Origin: an uncultured Bacilli bacterium
GTDB taxonomy: Bacteria > Bacillota_I > Bacilli_A > RFN20 > CAG-826
Assembly: GCA_934725985.1 (NCBI GenBank)
Contig: CAKVCX010000001.1
Location: 1 to 64,000, forward strand
DNA: 64,000 nucleotides
Reading direction: 5' to 3'
Shown in pieces: positions 17,801 to 26,396 of the stretch; the first letter of the stretch is position 1; every line of letters begins with the position of its first letter. A program made the position numbers and the translations under genes. The notes under the pieces were generated by a model that worked only from the letters and a program-made list of their open reading frames with translations, had not been told where the DNA came from and did no database searches.

Positions 17801-18484
17801 AAGGGGATCGTTATGATGAGTAGAGATTCTACTTATGGAAGACTAAGAAACGTAATAGATTCAGTTACTATTTCAGGCGAAAGCTTCTTTAATGACATGG
17901 GTGGATGGCTCTTAAAATATCTACTTGGTGTTAACGAATCTTTCTTTGAAGGGGAAACAAGCTCCTCTACTCAAGTAGAAGAAAAGGAAACAAGCAAAAA
18001 AGCAATTCATGTTGAAGATATATTAAAGTCATACCAATGCACTTCCTCAGCCTCATTTGAAGACGAAGCTAAGCAAAACAAAAGGCTAACTTATAATCAT
18101 AACTTAGCTATAGATTTAGGTGCCGCTTTGAACATGAGTTTCCTTGGATGCGCGAACATAAACTTAATTTGCCAGGACATAACAAATACTAATGGAAATA
18201 CATTTAAAGCTTTAACTGGCTTAAGTGTAGAAGCAGGATTGGCTTTAAAAGGTGAATTAAAAATTTGTTCCATTAGATTAAATGCAAAATTAAATAATGT
18301 CAGTGAAAATGGCACTTATACCAATGATTGGGTAAATAATGGATCAACATTTAATCAATATTTTGATGAAGAAAATAACGAATTTAGCAATCAACCAGGA
18401 CACAAAAATGAAAATTATTCTACAATATATGTTGGAGAAGGATTAATTTCTGGAAATTATTACACGCCACAAAAGATAAGCTAG
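14819..18484 (+). CDS. Giant exported protein, paralogue of the next gene
   Basis: The 1221-residue product has one N-terminal hydrophobic segment (residues about 25-46) and is otherwise predicted to be extracellular, Ser/Asn/Asp-rich and beta-rich. It has no known domain I can name. Landmarks shared with the next protein are GGTVFYNYGKLSFVIEEIM (about 197), VEDILKSY (about 1064), and a region near residue 985 (RDVKFFYYADGFNPKGIV). GGGAG-like GGGAG lies 7 nt before the ATG. It is longer than most lipoproteins of this window and has an internal repeat-like alternation of phrases such as LxxSxFTLxG. The role is probably cell-surface or periplasm-like, by inference. Confidence 0.75.
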   Translation: MDNFKRNLKGVEKTAIRIRRAVSTSLTGLAFFGIAAGATYMLMPTKELTNNSTTTDSAEDNGGEDVAQTESSKILNSLINAVTGEGLCLNVTKGEFQINKNNLLTFNNADIDLSLSSIDTKQIIKGINLKVDAPINYNGKTRSLGLDKINDDVYFDIKNDDESISDSNYPKYNFRYTVNLKSYDYPSAESPDIDEETGGTVFYNYGKLSFVIEEIMNILTADDSGLNGLAIPSIGSLIQGDSSSSASSLDTDAMLNALNEMKESSYNGNKYFTLSLPLGETTLDIGLGADNDYNLNLIDFPARKENGEQSPYVLDESTQMQIQVSAVVNAGNGAETTIDWSKPRFEKNTYRKLDDSLSLFKEVASLVALPQTGLNLNLELEHSTQGKEATTETLKKNGTKEKAYIDLHADLDASKYDFKNLKANLEIGQFKKENGEITNIKEDPSQKLMGAFIKNGDTKDIYLGLNDSLKAKTNMVTIDAVVSNIKQAIGKMDGGSTSLDQLSAIFDTSFTATKAIQDNGVANGINQGKYDWALDMLEYLQNEDNKIIVGLDLTQAGIEGKIRLTLDGNENRKALLDITFDSIKLSSFTLNGSLSTEDYVIPTLENIDSYQEMSHLKGISEQVNDFVSSKKATLSLNGQILSKTENDVTGINKTGFKFNGKIALNSNELSAQINGVEHNKDYLNNHLIKLDVNPNETNNGINTIKFLYSSKNEELNETYTSNPTSSIEKGYQNADGVYGKISTDAIFGTVKDLINTFSITNENEEKDERFSRLLTCFSNDSSSSLLSSISNGNYFDLLNTKLIKEAVLSSNESKFVLTGSSLGLDKEVTLITKYDTPVEANKNAGFKSMDVMVKDENKDIKISISLDSFDADTSSIGLLKNVDESKVVDYNPLFNLIDYAAGTTMLGAYNNFNTSTFGFNASLDIVLGKYSFTALNISLHAKVKGAQTMLWAELNNIPAIKGINAPDGMPYFRDFENTGSRDVKFFYYADGFNPKGIVMMSRDSTYGRLRNVIDSVTISGESFFNDMGGWLLKYLLGVNESFFEGETSSSTQVEEKETSKKAIHVEDILKSYQCTSSASFEDEAKQNKRLTYNHNLAIDLGAALNMSFLGCANINLICQDITNTNGNTFKALTGLSVEAGLALKGELKICSIRLNAKLNNVSENGTYTNDWVNNGSTFNQYFDEENNEFSNQPGHKNENYSTIYVGEGLISGNYYTPQKIS

Positions 18485-18500
18485 GAGTTTTTTAGAAAGC

Positions 18501-21500
18501 ATGAGAAGAAAAGCATTTTCTCAAATAATTAAGAAAGAGGGGATAGTGCCATTTTTGGCTCTATCCTCTTTGCTTTTTTCATCATGCCAAGTAGAAAAAT
18601 ATCCTTCAAACTCGGAAACAAAAGACAATAGCACAAGCATCATTTCAAGCGAAGATAATACAGAAGCAGAAGAAAAATTGAAAAAATCATTTCTTAATTC
18701 GTTAATAAATGGAATTAGTTTGTCTATTGATACAGGCTATTTAAATTTTGGCGGCCTAGATAACAAAGCCTATTTTAATAACGCCGAATTGAAAGCCCAA
18801 TTAAAAACCTTTTCAATACAGGGGTTAAATATTTCCTTAGACATGCCAATAAATTATAGGGGGAAGAAAAGAGAAGCTATAATTTCTAGCATTGACGAAT
18901 GGGTGTACCTAGATTTAGAAAACATTGATAACCCTAGTTCAACTTCTTTTAAATACAAAATTAATATCGCTAGCGAAGAAATAAAAGGCGAGAACAATAA
19001 AAGCCAAGTGGATACAACTACTGGTGGAATCTATTATTACAAGTATGGAAAACTATCATATGTCCTCGATGAAATAATGTCTGCTTTGGAATTAGATAAC
19101 TCTATCTACTTGCCAAGCGAAGGAATTAGCGTTTCTACTGATTCAATTTTAGAATCACTAGGCAATATAACCAGGGTTGATAGTTCCTATTACCATTGGA
19201 ATTTGCCTCTTGGAGAACATATTATACCCATTGGCTTAAAAAGCGATGAGGATGGATGCTTTTCTGGTTTTGATTTGCCATATGCCGGTTATATAGAAAG
19301 CGAATATTCGATAAACGAAAAAGTTTCTTTGAAAATCGAAAGCAGCCTGACAAATGATAACGTTTCAATAAATGCCCCTACAAATCCTAACGAATATTTA
19401 AAGTTAGAAGATTCACTAGGCTTAATAAAAGATATTGCTTTAATTGCAAATAAAAAGAAGTTTTCCATTTCGACAAAAAACGAAAAACTTAAATTGACCC
19501 ATTACGAAAAAGAAATACCAGGTACGTCCACCACTTTTAAGCGCGATGAAATAAATGAAGAAGCCTATCTACAATTAAATGCCGACATAGACTTTTCAGG
19601 AAATCTACTAAATGATATGTTTGCCAAAGCATTATTTGAATGCAATGGCAAATCGCAGCAAATAGCCTCTTTAAAAGAAAATGATGATCTTTATATCAAT
19701 TTCAACAATATCTTATGTGCAAAAACTAATAAAATCACTTTAGACAATTTAATTACTAATATTAAAAATATTTTTTCAAACAATGATTCTAATCAAGAAA
19801 AAGATTCTTCTTCTAGCGGTTTATTAACTTCCCTATCCGCCATAAAAGAAGCCATAGATGCCGTAATCAATTCGCCAATAATGATTGGCATAAAAAACAA
19901 TCGATATGATGAAATCTTATCTTTTATACAATCATTAAAGTCAAGCAATAATCAAATTGATATAGTATTAGACTTATCCAAAATCAGCGGAAGCGAAAAT
20001 GCCGGAACATTATCTTTATCATTTTCTAGATCCACAAATTCACTCGCTCTTCTTCAAATCGATTTTAATAAAGCAAAGTTTGCTTCATTCACTTTAGAAG
20101 GAACTCTTTATTTGGATGGTTTTGTTTTAGGGGCTTTGGAAAATAAAGAAGACTACGTGCCTTTATATCATTTAGAAAGCGTTGCGAACTCCTTTTTAAA
20201 TTTCAACAATTCAAGAAGAAGCAAAATGAATATAAAAGGATACGTCCTTGATGAAAATACAAGTAGCATCTATACAAACGATTACGCTTCAACTCATATT
20301 AAAGAAACTTATGGAAGGTTAGAACAAGGGTTTACCTTTGACGCTAACTTTGCTTTTGATTTAATGGAAGCAAAAGGTTCTGGCGTATTAAATATAACCG
20401 ATAGAAAAGCCGAATATATCAACGACCATCAACTTAAAATAGATGTAGAAGGCAAGGAAAAAGAAAACGAAAATGATTTGACTTCCGCTTTATCTGCTTC
20501 TACTAACGCGATGCTAGTTGAATATAATTCCAAAAATAGAGTGGACCCGAACAGCAACGATGGAAAAGCAACGAAAAGAGTCGATCCAAGCAATAAAAAC
20601 GGAATCAAAGCCGCATTTTCCATTCATTCATTAAATGGAATCTTAAATACCGTCTCCTCTTTGCTAGAATCAACAGACCCTCGTTTTGAACGCCTTACAA
20701 ATTTATTTTCAATCGTTTCAAACGTTGGATTGATCAAACTTTTGCAAGACGGGAAATACCTTGAATTGATAGCAACGTCAATCTTAAAAGACGAAGGTGG
20801 AGCAAAAGTAAGCGAAAATGAGGATGTTTTCGTAATAAAAAAAGATGTTCTTTTAAATTCTGAAGACTTAACTATTAGAGTCGGATTTGATAAAAAGGAA
20901 TTAGTTCAAGATGAAGAAGGAAACCAAATAGAAAAATATGGAACTATAAATTCAATAACCATTGAATCTACTTTTGATTTTGGCGGAGAAAATAAAAAAA
21001 TCGTAAAGATTGAATTAAATAGCATGGATACAAAAGTAGGAGATGATGAATTATCCGCTAACTTTAAAGGGCAAGATAAAAAGGGATTCTCTGATTATTC
21101 TTCAGTTAAGACAATGCTGGAGTTCTTGCTTTCTTCTGCCACATTAGGAAGTAATAAAGATAGCAACTACACCTCTACTTATCACCTTAACGGAAATGTC
21201 TCGCTATCGATTGTAGGTGTAAAAACAAGCATTAAAATACCATTTGATTTTTTCATTAGCTTGCAGGGAGCGGAAGTAAAGGTTTTAGGGACAATGAGCA
21301 CGAAAATGATTGGCGATGTAAATGCCACTACTTTAAACTTCGGAACAAGGTATGTAAATTTTTATTACCATGTTTCAGGAGAAAACGACAAAGGCCTGGT
21401 TTATTACCAAAGATGGGATGACGGAACGATAAAGCACAAAGTCTACGAAGGCAAGTTTGATGGCGATATGTTCTCAGAAAACGCATTAGGTTATCTATTA

Positions 21501-21995
21501 GGAAACTTATTCGGCCTTACTGATTCTATGATGGAAAAAATAACAAAAAGCGACAAAGCTCCAAAAGCAAAGCATGCCGAAGATATACTAAAAAGCTATA
21601 GTTTCAATAGTTCTAAGCAAAACGCCTTGGAAGAACCAGAATTCAAGTTATCTTTAGACATGGAAAAATTATCAGGAAGCGACTCGCTAAACGAATTAAA
21701 CATCACGCTAGGCGGCAAAACGCTAAGCGATGGAAGCAAAACGTTAAGCAGCGCAAGTGGCGAATTGTCTTTGAACATATTGAACATAAAAGCAAATTTC
21801 AATATTTCTTTAAAAAATGTTGAAACAGGAAAATATATAAATGCTTGGTCAGATTCTAACAAAGTAGAAGTAGTCACTGCATGGAAACGTACAAGCGTGC
21901 AGAAAGAAGAAAAAGCAGTAGTCTCCTACTATAACCAATTAGGAAATCAAGCCAATAACCTAACTAGTTATACAGGCGTTACAAACCACTACTAA
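18501..21995 (+). CDS. Giant lipoprotein, paralogue of the preceding gene
   Basis: The 1164-residue product begins with a signal and lipobox (LLFSSCQ, Cys at about 29), so this copy is lipid-anchored while its paralogue is not. It aligns by eye with the preceding protein along its length: ILNSLINAV / FLNSLINGI near the start, GGIYYYKYGKLSYVLDEIM (about 174), RYVNFYYHVSGENDKGLVYY (about 950), HAEDILKSY (about 1025), and a final ..IKANFNISLKNVETGKYINAW like ..ICSIRLNAKLNNVSENGTYTNDW. The pair therefore arose by tandem duplication. The ribosome site is weak (AGGAG 14 nt upstream). Confidence 0.75.
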   Translation: MRRKAFSQIIKKEGIVPFLALSSLLFSSCQVEKYPSNSETKDNSTSIISSEDNTEAEEKLKKSFLNSLINGISLSIDTGYLNFGGLDNKAYFNNAELKAQLKTFSIQGLNISLDMPINYRGKKREAIISSIDEWVYLDLENIDNPSSTSFKYKINIASEEIKGENNKSQVDTTTGGIYYYKYGKLSYVLDEIMSALELDNSIYLPSEGISVSTDSILESLGNITRVDSSYYHWNLPLGEHIIPIGLKSDEDGCFSGFDLPYAGYIESEYSINEKVSLKIESSLTNDNVSINAPTNPNEYLKLEDSLGLIKDIALIANKKKFSISTKNEKLKLTHYEKEIPGTSTTFKRDEINEEAYLQLNADIDFSGNLLNDMFAKALFECNGKSQQIASLKENDDLYINFNNILCAKTNKITLDNLITNIKNIFSNNDSNQEKDSSSSGLLTSLSAIKEAIDAVINSPIMIGIKNNRYDEILSFIQSLKSSNNQIDIVLDLSKISGSENAGTLSLSFSRSTNSLALLQIDFNKAKFASFTLEGTLYLDGFVLGALENKEDYVPLYHLESVANSFLNFNNSRRSKMNIKGYVLDENTSSIYTNDYASTHIKETYGRLEQGFTFDANFAFDLMEAKGSGVLNITDRKAEYINDHQLKIDVEGKEKENENDLTSALSASTNAMLVEYNSKNRVDPNSNDGKATKRVDPSNKNGIKAAFSIHSLNGILNTVSSLLESTDPRFERLTNLFSIVSNVGLIKLLQDGKYLELIATSILKDEGGAKVSENEDVFVIKKDVLLNSEDLTIRVGFDKKELVQDEEGNQIEKYGTINSITIESTFDFGGENKKIVKIELNSMDTKVGDDELSANFKGQDKKGFSDYSSVKTMLEFLLSSATLGSNKDSNYTSTYHLNGNVSLSIVGVKTSIKIPFDFFISLQGAEVKVLGTMSTKMIGDVNATTLNFGTRYVNFYYHVSGENDKGLVYYQRWDDGTIKHKVYEGKFDGDMFSENALGYLLGNLFGLTDSMMEKITKSDKAPKAKHAEDILKSYSFNSSKQNALEEPEFKLSLDMEKLSGSDSLNELNITLGGKTLSDGSKTLSSASGELSLNILNIKANFNISLKNVETGKYINAWSDSNKVEVVTAWKRTSVQKEEKAVVSYYNQLGNQANNLTSYTGVTNHY

Positions 21996-22005
21996 TAACT
22001 TAAAT

Positions 22006-22034
22006 TTGATTTATTTTCTTCGATACCTTAATAT
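22006..22034 (+). promoter_or_regulatory. Promoter of the XRE-membrane protein gene, probably leaderless
   Basis: TTGATT (22006-22011) and TAATAT (22029-22034) are exactly 17 nt apart. The ATG at 22041 begins 6 nt after the -10, where transcription should start, and there is no Shine-Dalgarno sequence. Confidence 0.65.
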
Positions 22035-22040
22035 TTTGCC

Positions 22041-22661
22041 ATGGAAAATCTAGCCACAATAGTCGGTAAGAATCTAGCTAATTTAAGAAAAGCAAAGGGC
22101 TTAACGCAAAATGAATTAGCGGCCCTCATCCATTATAGCGATAAATCAATAAGCAAATGGGAGCTTGGCTATGCCTTGCCTTCTGTCGATATATTAATGG
22201 ATTTTTGTTCTTTTTATGGAGTTAGCTTAGATTATATAGTTTCGGAAAAAAGCGAAGAAGAAACAAAAGAAGCCATTAAAACAAAAGAAGAAAAAGCCGA
22301 TCCCAACAGGCCGATAATCATGGGTATGACTGTAATGGTCGCCATAATTGTAGCCATGTGCGTCTTCTTTTCTTCTTATTTTATTCCTATAGGGTCGGCT
22401 TCTGATCCTTGTTGGTCCGTCTTTATATGGATGGTTCCCTGCACCTTTTTCTTACTTGCAGTAGAAGACCACTTCTTTTATCACGATGGATTTTGGGTTT
22501 TGATTTTGTTTTCTGCTTTCATGTGGAGCTTATTAATTTCATTTGTTTGCCAGTTTCAATTCTTTAAGGATCCACCAGAATCAATTTGGTACATCATGTT
22601 TGTTGGCTTGCCTTTGCAAGTTATCTTTATACTAGCCAAAAACATTAAAAGAAGAAGCTAA
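22041..22661 (+). CDS. XRE-family helix-turn-helix fused to a membrane domain
   Basis: The 206-residue protein has an N-terminal XRE/Cro-type DNA-binding domain (residues about 9-63: NLANLRKAKGLTQNELAALIHYSDKSISKWELG). A charged linker leads to four hydrophobic segments (about 95-119, 131-152, 155-177 and 182-202). Membrane-bound XRE regulators of this shape are common in Firmicutes, where the ligand is usually unknown. It may tether DNA to the membrane or sense envelope state. The patatin gene begins 20 nt after its stop but has its own TATACT element. Confidence 0.85.
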   Translation: MENLATIVGKNLANLRKAKGLTQNELAALIHYSDKSISKWELGYALPSVDILMDFCSFYGVSLDYIVSEKSEEETKEAIKTKEEKADPNRPIIMGMTVMVAIIVAMCVFFSSYFIPIGSASDPCWSVFIWMVPCTFFLLAVEDHFFYHDGFWVLILFSAFMWSLLISFVCQFQFFKDPPESIWYIMFVGLPLQVIFILAKNIKRRS

Positions 22662-22667
22662 TGATGC

Positions 22668-22673
22668 TATACT
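22668..22673 (+). promoter_or_regulatory. -10-like element 8 nt before the patatin start codon
   Basis: TATACT lies 8 nt before the ATG at 22682, with TTAAAA 17 nt further upstream (22645-22650). No ribosome site is present, which fits a leaderless or near-leaderless message. Confidence 0.4.
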
Positions 22674-22681
22674 AAGCCTAT

Positions 22682-23863
22682 ATGAAATTAGGGTTAGCTT
22701 TATGCGGAGGCGGTGCTTATGGAGCCTATGAATTGGGCGTCTATAAGTTTTTAAAAGAGGAAAAATATGATTTCGATATAATCACCGGCACATCTATTGG
22801 GGCTATTAATGGAGTCATGTTTGCTTCAAACAATTATGATTTAGCTAATGAATTATGGAGAAACATTTCAGCTGAAAAAATAATTAAGGATGGTTTTGAT
22901 ATAGACGAAAATTTCTTAAAGCACTTTTCCTTAAATCCAAAAAGCAAATTCCAAAAAATAGTTAAAAGTTATTTTAAAAATTTCGGTGTAGACATTGCTC
23001 CTTTTAAAAAGCTAGTAAAAGAAACAATAGGACCAATAGACTTTAGTAAAATAAATAAAAAAGTAGGAATAGTAACTTGCGAATATCCAGGCTTTAACGA
23101 AGTCGACATTTTGTTAAATGATTTAAATAGAAACAAGGTAGTAGATTATCTTCTTGCTTCTGCAAGCTGTTTTCCGGCTTTCCCAATCTATAAAATTGGG
23201 AAAACAAAATATGTAGATGGGGGATGGAAAAATAATTTACCTATAGATTTTTCCTTTAATCTAGGGGCAGATAAAGTTATAGCAATCTATCTAGACTCCT
23301 TCCCCACCGCTCAAAAGCAAGAATATTTTTCTTTGCCTAACGTTACGTTAATTAGACCATCTAGAGTTATAGGCAAAATGCTTTCTTTTAAAAAGGGAGA
23401 AATCGAAAGCAACATACAAATCGGCTATTTAGACGCAAGCAAATTGCTAGGTAATAATAAAGGCTATAAATATACGTTCAAATCCAATAAAGCCATGATG
23501 GAAATGGCAAATAAGCATATGTCCATATTAACTAAAAAAGGCATCAAAAAAGCTTTGAAGTCTATTGATATGCTTTTTAAAAACGTAAAATGGAAATTAG
23601 AAAAAAACAGCCTAAATGTCTTTTTACTAAATTTAGAAAGAGTATTAGAAATCTATGACATCGATTATAAAAAAGAATATGGCATCGAACAAATAAGCAG
23701 AATATTGTTCAATTCGGCCTCAATTTATGTAGAAAATCAAAACGATGAAAAAGATAAAGAAAAATTAGCTTTAAACCTTTTGCTTTGGAAGCAAGATATA
23801 AATGAAACAAAAAACGAATATTCCTTGTTGGATGAAGCCTTAATGAATTCTATTTTTGATTAG
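22682..23863 (+). CDS. Patatin-like phospholipase
   Basis: The 393-residue protein has the patatin signature of a Ser-Asp dyad lipid acyl hydrolase. GGGAYGAYELG (residues about 8-18) forms the oxyanion hole, GTSIGAING (about 38-46) holds the nucleophile Ser, and DGGWKNNLP (about 180) holds the Asp. The catalytic half covers about residues 1-220 and the helical C-terminal half is unassigned. No signal peptide or membrane segment is seen, so it is cytosolic or peripheral on the membrane. Its end overlaps the convergent lipoprotein gene by 4 nt. Confidence 0.92.
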   Translation: MKLGLALCGGGAYGAYELGVYKFLKEEKYDFDIITGTSIGAINGVMFASNNYDLANELWRNISAEKIIKDGFDIDENFLKHFSLNPKSKFQKIVKSYFKNFGVDIAPFKKLVKETIGPIDFSKINKKVGIVTCEYPGFNEVDILLNDLNRNKVVDYLLASASCFPAFPIYKIGKTKYVDGGWKNNLPIDFSFNLGADKVIAIYLDSFPTAQKQEYFSLPNVTLIRPSRVIGKMLSFKKGEIESNIQIGYLDASKLLGNNKGYKYTFKSNKAMMEMANKHMSILTKKGIKKALKSIDMLFKNVKWKLEKNSLNVFLLNLERVLEIYDIDYKKEYGIEQISRILFNSASIYVENQNDEKDKEKLALNLLLWKQDINETKNEYSLLDEALMNSIFD

Positions 23864-24492
23864 AAGCTAAAAGAAAGAAGCGAGAAATAGATTGCATATT
23901 TAGATAAATTCTCAAACCTAAAATACCCGTCTATTTCAAAACTATATTTAATTGTAGAATCAACATTTTCTATTTTTGGTTCAATCAAAGACAAGCTATT
24001 TAAATCTTCGCCTGCAAAAAAAGATGGGGTTCCTGTATATTCTCCCTTATCCATCTGAACAAAAAAGACTTTTCCATATAATTTGTCTTTAGATGCTATA
24101 AATGAAACCGATCTTCCATCTTCTTTATTAGCCCGACATTGTATCGAGCCTTCATTAGAGCCTTCGCCTCTTTTGATTTCTTCTCCACGAAAAGAAAAAG
24201 TCCTATGAAGCGAATCTTCTATGTCAAACTCGTAATTAGTTAGCAAACTGCCAGACTTAGTAGCTTCAATAGAAGAAGGGTTAATTTCTAGATAATAAGA
24301 TTGCTTTCCTTCACTAGACTCTTTACTAGAGGAAGAAGAAAAATTACTTTCTAGAAAAGAAGAACTACTACTTTCTTGCAAAGAAGAAGACTCTTCATTA
24401 ATTTCCTCGCTAGAAATAATTTCAGCCTTAGAAGAGGAAGAACAAGCGGATAAAATAATTAAAGAAGGTAAAAATAATAAGAATTTATTCAT
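23860..24492 (-). CDS. Ser-rich lipoprotein, function unknown
   Basis: The 210-residue product has a signal and lipobox (ILSACS, Cys at about 17), a Ser/Glu-rich linker (residues about 18-62) and a C-terminal beta-rich region with no domain I recognise. It lacks a ribosome site; a TAAAAT hexamer lies 9 nt before the ATG. The 3' end overlaps the convergent patatin gene by 4 nt. Confidence 0.75.
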   Translation of the reverse strand: MNKFLLFLPSLIILSACSSSSKAEIISSEEINEESSSLQESSSSSFLESNFSSSSSKESSEGKQSYYLEINPSSIEATKSGSLLTNYEFDIEDSLHRTFSFRGEEIKRGEGSNEGSIQCRANKEDGRSVSFIASKDKLYGKVFFVQMDKGEYTGTPSFFAGEDLNSLSLIEPKIENVDSTIKYSFEIDGYFRFENLSKYAIYFSLLSFSF

Positions 24493-24593
24493 ATGATAAT
24501 TATTTTAGCAAAAATAAAGTAATTTAAAGCCTATAAAGTTGTCTTTTTTTAAAGAAATAATCATAATTTATTTGCAAATGAAAGGATTAAACA

Positions 24594-26363
24594 ATGTCTA
24601 ATAAAAATTGGGACTTAACTTACTTTTTCAAAAGTCAAGAAGACTTTGATAAAGCCTTAGAAAATTTTAAAAAGTACAAAGATGAATTCATTACATACAA
24701 AGGAAAACTAAACGATATAGAAAAATTAAAGGAATTCCTTACTCTAGAAAAGAAATCAAACATTGATTTGGCTAGGCTATATTTCTATGCCGAAATGGCT
24801 AGCGATTTAGATAAAACAAATGTCAAAAATTCATCAAACCTAGCTAAAGTTGAACTAGCTGTTAACGATTTATCATCGTCAACTAGTTTCGAATCGCCAG
24901 AACTTTTATCATTAGGGAAAGAATATTTAGAAAACTTTATTAAAAACAATAAGGAATTCGAGGAATTTTCCTTCTCGTTTAGGAAACTATTCGATCAAAG
25001 CGAATATGTTTTAAGCAAAGAGAAAGAAGCCTTACTAAGCTGCTTTAATTCCTTAAGCGGAGAAGGTGGAAACCTATATAGCCAATTGACGGTTGCAGAT
25101 AGGCAAAATAAAAAGGCTAAACTAAGAAATGGGAAAGAAGTCGAAGTAAGCATGTCCAATTGGTCTAGTCTTATTGAAAAAAGCGACTGCGAAGAAGATA
25201 GACAAGCAATATTTGAGGCTTTATACCAATATTATTTTGATCATAAGTCAACTTATGGAGAAATATATAATCTAGTTTTGCAAGACCAGCTATCAACGAT
25301 GAAAGCTAGAGGCTACAAATCAATATTACAAAGCCATTTGGTTAATTCAAAAATACCAGAAGAAGTTTTTAAAAACCTAATTGAAGTAGTTTCTTCTAAC
25401 ACTGCCCCACTTAAAAAGTATTATGAATTAAGAAGAAAGGCATTAGGATTAAAAAAGCATCGTTCCTACGATAGGTTTCTACAACTTGCCTCCACAAGCA
25501 AAAAATATAGTTACGAGCAAGGAAAAGAGCTCTTCTTTGACTCGATTAAAGATTTGCCTTTGGATTTCCAAAACAAAGCACATGAAGTTTTAAAAGATGG
25601 CTTTGTAGATGTTGAACCAAAAAAAGGAAAAAGAACAGGAGCCTATTCCAACGGTGGTTACGATTTCCACCCATTCATCTTGCTAAATTGGAATAACGAG
25701 CTTAGCGATTGTTTTACTTTGGCTCACGAATCAGGCCATTCCATTCACACATTGTATAGCGAGGAAGCTCAACCAACCTTAAAGCAAGACTATACTATTT
25801 TTGTAGCGGAGATAGCTTCTACTTTTAACGAGCATAATTTACTGGATTATTTATTAAAGGATGACTCTTTAACAAAAGAAGACAAAATTTATCTATTGCA
25901 AAAATCAATCGATGAAATTGTTTCCACTTTCTACCGTCAAACTTTATTTGGCCAATATGAATACGAAATAAGCTTATTAGCAGAAAAAGGAGAGCCTATC
26001 AACTATGAAGTTTTGTGCAATAAAATGAAGGAGCTTTATAGTCTTTATTACGGCATAGACATAGAAGAAGAAAAATATAAAACATTTGTTTGGGCTTATA
26101 TACCTCATCTTTTCTACACGCCATTTTATGTCTATCAATACGCGACAAGCTTTACCTCTTCCATGCTAATTTATGAAAGGGTTAAAAACAAAGAGCCCAA
26201 TGCCTTCTCTAACTATATTAAATTGCTTAAATCAGGCGGGTCGGAATATCCTGTTGAACAAGTAAAAGAGGCAAATGTCGATTTAACGAAAAAAGATCCA
26301 TATCTATCCGTTGTTAGAAGGATGGAAGAACTAGTTGATAAATTAGAAGAGCTACTTAAATAA
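24594..26363 (+). CDS. pepF: Oligoendopeptidase F (M3 metallopeptidase)
   Basis: PepF cuts short peptides, typically 7-17 residues, in the cytosol. The 589-residue protein is near the family's usual length of about 600. The zinc motif is AHESGHSIH (HExxH, residues about 378-386), with the third ligand Glu in EIASTFNEH about 25 residues on. AGGA of AAAGGA lies 7 nt before the ATG. A terminator follows at once. With PepC, the Xaa-Pro peptidase and the S66 carboxypeptidase in this window, it points to a peptide-scavenging lifestyle. Confidence 0.95.
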   Translation: MSNKNWDLTYFFKSQEDFDKALENFKKYKDEFITYKGKLNDIEKLKEFLTLEKKSNIDLARLYFYAEMASDLDKTNVKNSSNLAKVELAVNDLSSSTSFESPELLSLGKEYLENFIKNNKEFEEFSFSFRKLFDQSEYVLSKEKEALLSCFNSLSGEGGNLYSQLTVADRQNKKAKLRNGKEVEVSMSNWSSLIEKSDCEEDRQAIFEALYQYYFDHKSTYGEIYNLVLQDQLSTMKARGYKSILQSHLVNSKIPEEVFKNLIEVVSSNTAPLKKYYELRRKALGLKKHRSYDRFLQLASTSKKYSYEQGKELFFDSIKDLPLDFQNKAHEVLKDGFVDVEPKKGKRTGAYSNGGYDFHPFILLNWNNELSDCFTLAHESGHSIHTLYSEEAQPTLKQDYTIFVAEIASTFNEHNLLDYLLKDDSLTKEDKIYLLQKSIDEIVSTFYRQTLFGQYEYEISLLAEKGEPINYEVLCNKMKELYSLYYGIDIEEEKYKTFVWAYIPHLFYTPFYVYQYATSFTSSMLIYERVKNKEPNAFSNYIKLLKSGGSEYPVEQVKEANVDLTKKDPYLSVVRRMEELVDKLEELLK

Positions 26364-26365
26364 AC

Positions 26366-26396
26366 AAAAGGAAGCCGAATCAAATGGCTTCCTTTT
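26366..26396. terminator. Bidirectional terminator after pepF
   Basis: The stem AAAAGGAAGCC / GGCTTCCTTTT with a GAATCAAAT loop is followed by T residues on plus. On minus it overlaps the last codons of the convergent membrane-protein gene (stop at 26380), and its left arm gives TTTT there too. Confidence 0.85.
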
